NCBI RefSeq assembly: GCF_014844075.1 | Contig: NZ_CP062165.1 | Location: 4,712,001-4,776,000 of the forward strand | Direction: 5' to 3' | Origin: Paenibacillus sp. JNUCC-31 | GTDB taxonomy: Bacteria > Bacillota > Bacilli > Paenibacillales > Paenibacillaceae | Length of the DNA stretch: 64,000 nt | Shown here: positions 25,641 to 33,467 of the stretch, piece after piece | Layout: every line of letters begins with the position of its first letter | How positions within the stretch are numbered: position 1 is the stretch's first letter | Made by a program: the position numbers and the translations under genes | The notes under the pieces: generated by a model | Told to the model about the DNA's origin: nothing | Databases searched by the model: none | Seen by the model: only the letters and a program-made list of their open reading frames with translations

Positions 25641-25683
25641 TTTGTAGAGATTCATCCTGCTTGGAAGTAAGCTAAATTTGGTC

Positions 25684-25712
25684 TTGCAATCATCCATCAT
25701 TAAAGATATATT
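25684..25712 (+). promoter_or_regulatory. Sigma-A-like promoter of the TetR-hydrolase operon
   Basis: TTGCAA (25684-25689), 17 bases, TATATT (25707-25712). The operator begins five bases downstream. Confidence 0.65.
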
Positions 25713-25717
25713 ATTAA

Positions 25718-25741
25718 TTAATTAACTGATCACTTAATTAA
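25718..25741. promoter_or_regulatory. 24-bp palindromic TetR operator
   Basis: TTAATTAA, C, TGATCA, C, TTAATTAA: symmetrical at all positions except the paired C residues. It lies just after the -10 box of the TetR gene, a position suited to autorepression. Confidence 0.65.
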
Positions 25742-25769
25742 AGTTTAACTTAAAGAGAGGGGAATACCT

Positions 25770-26399
25770 TTGGCAAGACCCATCAATGAAGAAAAAAGGC
25801 TGGAGCGTCGTAAACGGATTCTAAAAGAAGCTGTTGTTCTGTTCGCAGAAAGTGGATATTCCAATACCACAACGGCGATCATTGCGAAAAGTGCGGGAGT
25901 GACTTCTGGAACCATTTTTCAATATTTCCCTAGCAAAGAAGCTTTATTCTATGCCGCTGTTCTTGAGCCGCTTGCTGATATACAGATGAGATCACTTGCT
26001 TGTCTACAACAAGAGGGAACGCCAGGCGCATTGATTAAGAACATGGTGGCAGAACAATTCAACCATATCTACTCCTATACCAATGAATTACGGCTTGCCC
26101 AATCTGTCTTAGGGCAACGAATCAGGTTCCCTGAACTTACACAGAAGGTCCTTGAGAGTATAAAGGTAATGACCGATGAGATCGAAAGTGTCTATGCCAA
26201 GGGACAATTAATGGGAGAGTTCAACAAAAGCTTTTCTCCCGCAATGATCTCCCGTGCCTATATCTCTTTCTTAAATGGAGTGGCTTTAACTCTTGGAGAA
26301 AGTATTCTTCAACATCCCGAGTGGGAAGATCTGAAGGGGCATGCCTTTTATTTGTTCGGACCCATATCACCTATAGAAAAACTGGAGGAGTTTGAATGA
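25770..26399 (+). CDS. TetR/AcrR family regulator
   Basis: 209 residues, TTG start after GAGAGGGG. HTH region: KRLERRKRILKEAVVLFAESGYSNTTTAIIAKSAGVTSGTIFQYFPSKEALFYAAV. The remainder is the helical effector domain. It overlaps the hydrolase gene by ATGA and should control both through the palindrome at 25718-25741. Inducer unknown. Confidence 0.93.
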   Translation: MARPINEEKRLERRKRILKEAVVLFAESGYSNTTTAIIAKSAGVTSGTIFQYFPSKEALFYAAVLEPLADIQMRSLACLQQEGTPGALIKNMVAEQFNHIYSYTNELRLAQSVLGQRIRFPELTQKVLESIKVMTDEIESVYAKGQLMGEFNKSFSPAMISRAYISFLNGVALTLGESILQHPEWEDLKGHAFYLFGPISPIEKLEEFE

Positions 26400-27361
26400 G
26401 TCAAACATCATTAGAGCCCAATCATAACGTTCGTGTGAAAAAACGGAACAACATTTTATGGAGCCTGGGAATCGTGCTTTTGCTTGTGGTGGCTCTTGTG
26501 TTTTTTATATCGTATAAAGTAGTAGACACCTTGTTGCATCATCCTAGAGACACGAATGTCAGCTACGAATTGAATATCGATAAAACGCCCTACGAAGAGG
26601 TCGAGTTCAAGAGTTTGAAAAATGATAATACGATCAGAGGTACCTTCTTTCCTGCAAATGCTGGTGTTAAATCAAGCGATAAGACAATTATTGTCGTCCA
26701 TGGATATACGAGCAATCGTTTAGTCAAAGGGCGGACCCCAAAGTTAGTAGAGCATTTCGTTCCCAAAGGCTACAATGTATTGGCATTTGACCTCAGCTCG
26801 CAAGGTAAATCCGATGGTGATCTGATTACACTGGGCCTCAATGAAAAATACGATTTGCTTGGAGCCGTAGACTATTTGAAATCCAGGAACCATGCTGGGG
26901 ATAACATTGGAGTGATCGGCTTTTCAATGGGTGCAGCTACTTCTTTGTTAGCCACAAGTGAAAGTGATGATATCCAAGCTGTAATCGCGGATAGTCCGTT
27001 TCGCAATGCTGGGCTATTTCTGAGAGAGGGTCTGCCTTTCTTTTCAGGTTTACCTGCGTTCCCATTCAGTTATACATCGACCTGGATGGCCAATTGGGTC
27101 TTTGATGTTGATCTTGATTCCGTATCTCCCATGGATGCGGTGAAAAAAATGAAAGACAAGCCCGTAATGCTCATTCATGGTACTGGAGATCAGCAAATTA
27201 GTTATAAAAATACAGAAAGGATTTATGAGTCCTTAAAAGATAACCCAAGCGCAGAAGTGTGGTATCCGAAAAACACGGAGCACATCGATGCGATCAACCA
27301 CTACCCCACTGAATATTTCCAAAGAGTAGATCGTTTTTTGGATGAGTATGTAGGAAAATAA
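26396..27361 (+). CDS. Membrane-anchored alpha/beta hydrolase
   Basis: 321 residues. An N-terminal membrane anchor (ILWSLGIVLLLVVALVFFI, residues about 20-38) is followed by an alpha/beta-hydrolase domain with TIIVVHGYTSNR (oxyanion loop), GVIGFSMGAATSLL (nucleophile Ser in GFSMG), VMLIHGTGDQQI (acid) and NTEHIDAINHYP (His). It resembles the YfhR/BAAT-like hydrolases of bacilli. The catalytic domain should lie outside the membrane. Substrate unknown. Co-expressed with the TetR gene. Confidence 0.88.
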   Translation: MSQTSLEPNHNVRVKKRNNILWSLGIVLLLVVALVFFISYKVVDTLLHHPRDTNVSYELNIDKTPYEEVEFKSLKNDNTIRGTFFPANAGVKSSDKTIIVVHGYTSNRLVKGRTPKLVEHFVPKGYNVLAFDLSSQGKSDGDLITLGLNEKYDLLGAVDYLKSRNHAGDNIGVIGFSMGAATSLLATSESDDIQAVIADSPFRNAGLFLREGLPFFSGLPAFPFSYTSTWMANWVFDVDLDSVSPMDAVKKMKDKPVMLIHGTGDQQISYKNTERIYESLKDNPSAEVWYPKNTEHIDAINHYPTEYFQRVDRFLDEYVGK

Positions 27362-27433
27362 ATGTAGTACTTGAGAGATGACTAGTAGAAGGGTTTTCTG
27401 ACGAGGTAAAAAAACCATAATATCAAGCATTTT

Positions 27434-27465
27434 CAGCCTATAGCGTGCAAAACCGCTATAGGCTG
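27434..27465. terminator. Hairpin downstream of the hydrolase operon
   Basis: CAGCCTATAGCG pairs perfectly with CGCTATAGGCTG over an 8-base loop; AATTTAC follows, so the T-run is weak. Confidence 0.65.
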
Positions 27466-27598
27466 AATTTACATAAAAGAACAGTTATTTTAAAGCCGGA
27501 AACGGTGGACGCAAGGGTTGCTCCAACCTAAAGAAAACACAAGTGAACGAAAAGACAGTCCATTGTTGCTCTCTCTCAGGAACGCTAAGATGAAGTTG

Positions 27599-27612
27599 TT
27601 AAAGCGTTTACA
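27599..27612. promoter_or_regulatory. Catabolite-responsive (cre)-like site
   Basis: TTAAAGCGTTTACA differs from the cre consensus TGNAANCGNTNNCA at one fixed position. It lies 29 bases before the first gene of the polysaccharide locus, where CcpA repression would be sensible. From 27466 to 27598 nothing else is seen. Confidence 0.55.
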
Positions 27613-27640
27613 TTACTTGGTGAAAGGGAGATGAACTCGG

Positions 27641-27850
27641 ATGCCGGAAATATCAATCAGGCTGTATGAAGGCAGGACGGATGAGCAGAAGCAGGAGATC
27701 GTGGAGGTGTTCACGCGCGAGCTATCGCGTATTATCGATCGTGAGCCGGAGTACATTTCCGTTGAATTCAATGAAATCCCATGGGACGAGAATGTTCCTG
27801 ATAATTTGAAAAGCATGCAATCACAGAAGCAGGGAGGGGAAAAGACGTGA
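27641..27850 (+). CDS. 4-oxalocrotonate tautomerase family protein
   Basis: 69 residues starting Met-Pro; Pro-1 after Met removal is the catalytic base of the tautomerase superfamily. PEISIRLYEGRTDEQKQEIVEVFTREL matches the short beta-alpha-beta fold of the 4-OT group, and ISVEFNEIPWDE the second strand. A GTGA overlap joins it to the permease gene, which is unusual for this family. It may isomerise unsaturated or keto-uronate products of the locus, by inference only. Confidence 0.8.
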   Translation: MPEISIRLYEGRTDEQKQEIVEVFTRELSRIIDREPEYISVEFNEIPWDENVPDNLKSMQSQKQGGEKT

Positions 27851-28824
27851 AGCCGGCGGATATCGCGCCGCCAAGCCGGGGAACAGCCAGACTTCACTCG
27901 TCTGGTCTGGGCACTCGGCTCGGGGATGCGGGACGTTATCTGTGGCGATACCGGATATTGTATCTGCTTTCGGTGCCGGGCATCCTGTATTTTTTTCTTT
28001 TCAAATATGTGCCTCTGTTCGGCTCGGTCATTGCTTTTCAGAACTACAACATTTTCAAAGGCATCACCGGAAGTGATTGGGTCGGTCTGGAGCATTTTCA
28101 GAAGATGTTTAGTCATTATGACTTTTTGCGAATTCTCAATAATACACTTCTGCTCGGGTTGTATGATCTGGTAATTGCATTCCCGGTACCGATCTTACTG
28201 GCCATTCTGCTGAATGAAGTACGAATGATTGTGTTCAAGCGGTTGCTGCAAACGATTGTATACATGCCTCACTTTCTGTCCTGGGTCGTCATTAGCGGTA
28301 TTTTCATGGGGATTTTCTCGATGGATGCCGGGGTGGTGAACAAGGCACTTGGATTTCTGGGCATGCAGCCAATCTACTTTCTTGGAGAAGACTCATACAT
28401 TCGTTCCATTCTGATCGGTTCCGGGATCTGGCGCGACTCCGGGTACGGCACGATTATTTTCCTGGCTGCCATTGCGGGAATCAATCCCGACCTGTATGAA
28501 GCGGCAGAGGTGGATGGAGCCGGACGTTTGAAGCAAATATGGTCGATTACCCTGCCATCCTTGCTGCCGACAATTATGATTTTGCTGCTGCTGCACATCG
28601 GAAAGTTCCTGGATCTGGGCTTTGAGCGTGTGTTTGTATTCCTGAATCCGCTCAATCTGGAATCTGGTGAAATTCTGGATACGTATATCTACAAAGCCGG
28701 GCTTCTCTCACAGCAATATAGCTATACAACAGCCATCGGGTTGTTCAAATCGGTCGTGGGCTTGATGCTTATTCTACTCGGTAATTTCTTCAGCAAAAAA
28801 ACAACCGGCGAAAGCCTGTATTAG
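27847..28824 (+). CDS. Sugar ABC transporter permease, LplB type
   Basis: 325 residues, GTG start overlapping the previous stop. Six membrane helices are expected, beginning YRILYLLSVPGILYFFLFKYVPLFG, with DWVGLEHF, VYMPHFLSWVVI and the EAA loop EAAEVDGAGRLKQIWSITLPSL. It pairs with the next permease and with the lipoprotein at 36197 for oligosaccharide uptake. No ATPase gene is present; a shared MsmX-type ATPase would be needed. Confidence 0.93.
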   Translation: MKPADIAPPSRGTARLHSSGLGTRLGDAGRYLWRYRILYLLSVPGILYFFLFKYVPLFGSVIAFQNYNIFKGITGSDWVGLEHFQKMFSHYDFLRILNNTLLLGLYDLVIAFPVPILLAILLNEVRMIVFKRLLQTIVYMPHFLSWVVISGIFMGIFSMDAGVVNKALGFLGMQPIYFLGEDSYIRSILIGSGIWRDSGYGTIIFLAAIAGINPDLYEAAEVDGAGRLKQIWSITLPSLLPTIMILLLLHIGKFLDLGFERVFVFLNPLNLESGEILDTYIYKAGLLSQQYSYTTAIGLFKSVVGLMLILLGNFFSKKTTGESLY

Positions 28825-28836
28825 GAGGCGAGTTCT

Positions 28837-29715
28837 ATGCGTACCCCCAGTGTCCGTTACCGTATATTTCGCATTGGAAATCTCGTTTTTCTAACGCTGC
28901 TCTCGTTGACGATGATTCTGCCTTTCATTAATGTGCTGGCCCAATCACTCAGCAGCTCGGAAGCGATCATGGGCGGAAAGGTCAGCTTCTGGCCTGTTGC
29001 TTTTACCTGGATCAATTATGAATATGTATTCGGAGATGCTTCGTTCTGGCGGGCATTTGCGGTATCGGTTGGGGTCACACTGTTCGGGACGCTGGTCAAT
29101 CTCGCTGCAACGGCATCGCTGGCATATCCCGTGTCCCGTCCAGAGTACAAGGGGCGTTCTCTGGTCGTCATGTTTGTCCTGGTGACCGTTGTATTCTCGG
29201 CGCCGCTCATACCGAACTTTATCCTGATGAAAGAACTGCATCTGGTCAACAATCCACTGGTTCTGATTGTGCCGGGAGCGATTAATGCCTTTAATTTCTT
29301 CGTTATGCGCTCGTTCTTCTCACAACTGCCGGGTGAACTGATCGACGCTGCCCGCATCGATGGCTGTGGTGAATTCGGTATCATCTGGCGTATCGTCATC
29401 CCATTGTCCAAACCGGCCATGGCATCACTCGGCATTTTCTATGCAGTAGGCCACTGGAATGCCTATTCCACCGCCCTGTATTATCTGAATGATCCAGCCT
29501 GGTGGCCGATCCAGGTAACACTCAAGAAGCTGTTTGAAAGTGACGACATCTCGGTCGATCCGGGGTCTGCCGTCTATAGCACTCTTGCACATACATCGCC
29601 GGAAGGCATCAAAATGGCAACCATTATCATCGCCACCTTACCGATTATTATCATTTACCCTTTCCTGCAAAAGCATTTTGTAAAAGGAATCATGGTCGGC
29701 TCCGTCAAATCTTAA
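28837..29715 (+). CDS. Sugar ABC transporter permease, LplC/YtcP type
   Basis: 292 residues, AGGAGG nine bases before ATG. Typical CUT1 permease: LPFINVLAQSLSSSEAI at the start, NFFVMRSFFSQLPGELIDAARIDGCGEFGIIWRIVIPLSKPA as the EAA loop, and the end PFLQKHFVKGIMVGSVKS. Partner of the preceding permease. Confidence 0.94.
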   Translation: MRTPSVRYRIFRIGNLVFLTLLSLTMILPFINVLAQSLSSSEAIMGGKVSFWPVAFTWINYEYVFGDASFWRAFAVSVGVTLFGTLVNLAATASLAYPVSRPEYKGRSLVVMFVLVTVVFSAPLIPNFILMKELHLVNNPLVLIVPGAINAFNFFVMRSFFSQLPGELIDAARIDGCGEFGIIWRIVIPLSKPAMASLGIFYAVGHWNAYSTALYYLNDPAWWPIQVTLKKLFESDDISVDPGSAVYSTLAHTSPEGIKMATIIIATLPIIIIYPFLQKHFVKGIMVGSVKS

Positions 29716-29757
29716 GTACAAGAAGCATACAGATCTGACGGAAACGGGGGAATGGCG

Positions 29758-30795
29758 ATGTTCAGAATCTTGATTGCGGACGATGAACCAATGATTCGCA
29801 TGGGTCTGGCCAAAATGATCAAGCAAGCGGGGCTGTTTGACTGCGAGATTCGGCAGGCAGCACATGGGGAAGAAGCTCTCCAGGTGGTGGAGGACTTTCG
29901 GCCTCACATCCTGTTTACGGATATCCGCATGCCAACGATGGATGGTATTGAGCTGTGTCGACGTTTATCCGAGCAAGGCAGTACGATACGAATTATTGTG
30001 GTCTCCGGTTATTCGGACTTTGAATATGCAAGAGCCTGTATGGATTATGGGGTAAAGCGATATCTGCTAAAACCTGTGGGGCGACAGGAGCTTCATGAGC
30101 TGCTGCTCAAATTGATGGCGTCTGAAGAGGAAAAACCTACGGTTTCCCTTGTACCTGTGAGGGAGCTGAATGACTGGGCCATGCGTCTGGAAGAGGCCAT
30201 ATGGGAGCTACGGCAGACCGATGTGACGGAACTGCTCGCAGCATGGTCAGGTCGGTATCCGGCATATTCCCTGATGCCTGAGCAGACAGCGGAGCTTTTT
30301 CAGGAATTGCTCGAATTGATTGTGGCCCGAATGAATGCACGAGGCAACGGAACGATGAGTACGTCTTGCGAGATAAATGTAAGCGCTTCCTCAAAAGAGT
30401 GCTACGACGCTCTGGGCAACGAGATTCACAGGTTGATGAAGACGATCAAGGAAAAGCGCAGCGGCAAGCGCAAGCATCCGGTGGAAGAAGCAAAAGCCTA
30501 TCTGGAGCAGCATTTGCGCCGCGAGGTGTCACTGGAAGAGATTGCCGCCAAGCTGGGACTTAACCCGTCCTACTTCAGCCAACTATTTAAGCAAACGACA
30601 GGCCAGACCTTTATCCAATACCGGATACGCAGCAAAATGGAACTGGCCAAACGCATGCTGGAACAGCCGGGCAACCGGATTACGGATATTTCCTACGAAG
30701 TGGGATATGCGGATCATCCCCATTTTACGAAGACGTTCAAGAAGATTACCGGACTGACACCGTCCGAGTACCGCAGCAAGTTGGGCATTGAATGA
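29758..30795 (+). CDS. YesN-type response regulator with AraC output domain
   Basis: 345 residues from ATG 29758 (GGGGG upstream; ATG 29752 would be too close). Receiver: ILIADDEP acidic pocket, phosphoacceptor Asp in LFTDIRMPTMDG, Lys in YLLKPVG. The C-terminus has two AraC HTH motifs, VSLEEIAAKLGLNPSYFSQLFK and ITDISYEVGYADHPHFTKTFKKITGLTPSEYR. It should activate the transport and degradation genes around it on phosphorylation by the kinase encoded next, whose start overlaps its stop (ATGA). Confidence 0.94.
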   Translation: MFRILIADDEPMIRMGLAKMIKQAGLFDCEIRQAAHGEEALQVVEDFRPHILFTDIRMPTMDGIELCRRLSEQGSTIRIIVVSGYSDFEYARACMDYGVKRYLLKPVGRQELHELLLKLMASEEEKPTVSLVPVRELNDWAMRLEEAIWELRQTDVTELLAAWSGRYPAYSLMPEQTAELFQELLELIVARMNARGNGTMSTSCEINVSASSKECYDALGNEIHRLMKTIKEKRSGKRKHPVEEAKAYLEQHLRREVSLEEIAAKLGLNPSYFSQLFKQTTGQTFIQYRIRSKMELAKRMLEQPGNRITDISYEVGYADHPHFTKTFKKITGLTPSEYRSKLGIE

Positions 30796-32630
30796 TGAAG
30801 CGCAGCCTGTCGATCCGCCTGTTCTTTCATTTTGCCATCGTGATTACGTTGTCCCTGTCCGCCATCGGCTTGTTTACCTACACCTATGCTTCGACTGAAA
30901 TGAACGACCAGCTCGCGGACAACATCGCCCAAACGATGCGTAATACGGCGTACCAGACCGATCTGTATTTGCAAAATTATGATCGTGCAACCTACTCCAT
31001 CCTCTCGAATGGAAGTGTGAAGCACTTCCTCGATATGAATTCGGAGGACAGTTATGCCTATTACGAGTATAGCCGTCAGATTAAAACGAACGTGTTTCCG
31101 CCTGTTTTTATGTTATACCCACAGATCAAGTTTCTGTATGTTATCGGGGAAAACGGGCGTGTTGTCATTGACGACAATCAGAACTCAGCTGGCATACCGG
31201 ATATCAACGCGGCAGAGCAGTATAAGGAGTTGCTGGCTGCAACCCCTGCAAATGGGGAATCGATTTTGCTTACCCGGAGTATTCGCAGCGGACAGAGTGC
31301 AAACGTGATTACGATTGCGCGTCGGATCAGAGGGGTGTCCTCCTATATGCCAAACGGCGTGTTGGCGATGGAAGTGAATGTGCTGGAGCTTGACAAAATA
31401 TGGGGAGAACTCGACCTCGGTCAAGGTGGGTATCAGTATGTGATGGATCAGAATGGAACGGTCATCTACACACCCGGGGACGAAGAGGCGCAGACGGCGA
31501 TGCCGGCCAGCACTGTAAACAGGCTTATGCACATGGAGGAAGGGTCGCTGGAACAGAATGCGGATGGCATCAAACGACTGTTCATATCGGAGCTTTCTGA
31601 GTATTCGGGCTGGCGTTTTGTCGCTTCCGTGCCGCTGTCGGAGCTCCAAAGACCGATTGCAACGATCCGTTCGGCCACCTTGTGGGTTGGCGCAGGAACG
31701 CTGCTGGCTGCACTGGTCGTGGCCTATCGGATCGGCGCTTCTCAGGTAGAACCCATTCGTGTGCTGATGAATGGAATGAGACAGACCGAGAAGGGAATCT
31801 GGAACAAGGTGGAGATGAAGGAAAGGCGCGATGAAATCGGCGTGTTGATCCGCAGTTATAATCTGATGGTCAGCCGCTTGTCGGACATGATTGAGAGTGT
31901 GTATGAATCGGAACTGCGCCGTCAGAAATCGGAGATCGAGCTTCAGCAGGAGGCGCTGGAACGGCATCGTGCTGAATTTCAGGCGCTTCAGTTGCAGATC
32001 AATCCGCACTTTCTCTACAACACCCTGGAGACGATCAAATGTTATGCCGTTGTACAGGACTCCGAAGAAATTGCACAGATGGTGGAATCGATGGCCCATA
32101 TGCTCCGTTATTCCATTCAGACGAATCTGGAGGAAATCACGGTTGCGAATGAACTGAAACATGTGCTGGCCTACCTGTCCATCATGAAACATCGCATGGA
32201 TCGGGAGCTTGAAGTGGAGGTCATCATTGCACCGGATCTGTTACTGGAAAAAATGGTTCGACTCACCCTTCAGCCGCTGGTGGAAAATGTGTTACAACAC
32301 GCGTTTCCGCGGGGCATGGAGCCCGGTCATTATATCCGCATCGATGCTCGGCGCCTGGAAGATCGCTTCCTTGTCATCGTCCAGGATAACGGCATGGGCA
32401 TGAGCGAGGAACGCCTGAAGAAGCTGCGTGACCGTCTGGAATTGAATCGTCTGGCAGGTGAAGATTCCGATGATGTCTATCATCGCGGGGGCATCGGGCT
32501 CATGAATGTTCATCGCCGGATACAGCTGGTATTTGGAGAAACGTACGGCTTGATGATGGAGAGTGAGCAGGGCTTGGGAACGACCATTACGATGGCGCTT
32601 CCGGCGGATCAGCATAGCAAGCGGATTTAA
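30792..32630 (+). CDS. YesM-type sensor histidine kinase
   Basis: 612 residues. TM1 at 10-32 and TM2 at about 298-315 (LWVGAGTLLAALVVAYRIG) flank an extracellular Cache-like sensor domain. HAMP follows (GIWNKVEMKERRDEIGVLIRSYN). His_kinase domain LQLQINPHFLYNTLETIKC gives the phosphorylated His; HATPase_c has LQPLVENVLQHAF and VQDNGMGMS, and GGIGLMNVHRRI. It senses an extracellular sugar, directly or via the binding protein, and phosphorylates the YesN-type partner. Confidence 0.94.
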   Translation: MMKRSLSIRLFFHFAIVITLSLSAIGLFTYTYASTEMNDQLADNIAQTMRNTAYQTDLYLQNYDRATYSILSNGSVKHFLDMNSEDSYAYYEYSRQIKTNVFPPVFMLYPQIKFLYVIGENGRVVIDDNQNSAGIPDINAAEQYKELLAATPANGESILLTRSIRSGQSANVITIARRIRGVSSYMPNGVLAMEVNVLELDKIWGELDLGQGGYQYVMDQNGTVIYTPGDEEAQTAMPASTVNRLMHMEEGSLEQNADGIKRLFISELSEYSGWRFVASVPLSELQRPIATIRSATLWVGAGTLLAALVVAYRIGASQVEPIRVLMNGMRQTEKGIWNKVEMKERRDEIGVLIRSYNLMVSRLSDMIESVYESELRRQKSEIELQQEALERHRAEFQALQLQINPHFLYNTLETIKCYAVVQDSEEIAQMVESMAHMLRYSIQTNLEEITVANELKHVLAYLSIMKHRMDRELEVEVIIAPDLLLEKMVRLTLQPLVENVLQHAFPRGMEPGHYIRIDARRLEDRFLVIVQDNGMGMSEERLKKLRDRLELNRLAGEDSDDVYHRGGIGLMNVHRRIQLVFGETYGLMMESEQGLGTTITMALPADQHSKRI

Positions 32631-32666
32631 TTTAATGGATACCAATAACAGGGAGGAAGATTAAAT

Positions 32667-33434
32667 ATGAATATCAATTTACAGAACAAAATTGCACTTG
32701 TAACAGGTTCTAGCGGAGGGATCGGCGCTGCCATTGCCGGGGCATTGGCTTGCTGCGGGGCAAAGGTGGCTGTGAATGGTCTGCACAATATGGAGCGGGC
32801 TGAAGAGGTTGTAGCTGCGATCCGGGATGCTGGTGGTGAAGCAGCGGCATTTCAGGCCGATGTGACAGATACGGATGCCATTGCATCAATGGTTGGAGAT
32901 ATTACGCTTCGCTTCGGCGGACCGATTGACCTGTTGATCAATAATGCGGGACATTTGGTGGAGCGGAGCCCTATTGAAACGATGAGTGAGGAGCTTTACA
33001 GCCGAATTATGGATGTAAATCTGAAGAGTGCCGTATTTGTCTCCAAAGCGGTCATTCCTGGCATGAAGGCGGCTGGAGGCGGCCGAATAATCAATTTGAC
33101 TTCGGTAGCGGCTCATAATGGTGGCGGTCCGGGAGCAGCTATTTACGCAGCCTCCAAGGCAGCAGTCATTGCGTTAACCAAAGGGCTTGCCAAAGAGCTG
33201 GCTCCTGGAGGGATTACGGTTAATGCCCTCTCACCAGGCTTCATCGGGCAGACAGCGTTCCATGCTACGTTCACCTCGGAGGAAGGGCGATCTTCTGCGG
33301 TAAGCAGCATTCCGCTTGGACGGGAAGGCAATCCCGATGATGTCGCAGGTGCGGCGCTGTACCTGTGTTCGGAGCTGGGTTCTTTTATAACCGGAGAAAC
33401 GCTTGAAATCAATGGCGGAATGTATATGCGTTGA
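32667..33434 (+). CDS. SDR family oxidoreductase
   Basis: 255 residues. NAD(P)-binding motif VTGSSGGIGAAIA near the N-terminus, NNAG at about 92, catalytic Ser in LTSVAAHN and YxxxK in YAASKAAV (about 160-164), then NALSPGFIG. Classical FabG-like SDR. In this lyase locus a reduction of a deoxy-keto-uronate, as by KduD or DEH reductases, is the most attractive role, but this is inference from context. Confidence 0.9.
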   Translation: MNINLQNKIALVTGSSGGIGAAIAGALACCGAKVAVNGLHNMERAEEVVAAIRDAGGEAAAFQADVTDTDAIASMVGDITLRFGGPIDLLINNAGHLVERSPIETMSEELYSRIMDVNLKSAVFVSKAVIPGMKAAGGGRIINLTSVAAHNGGGPGAAIYAASKAAVIALTKGLAKELAPGGITVNALSPGFIGQTAFHATFTSEEGRSSAVSSIPLGREGNPDDVAGAALYLCSELGSFITGETLEINGGMYMR

Positions 33435-33467
33435 TGCTACATCATTGCGATAAGGAGGGGATTAACG

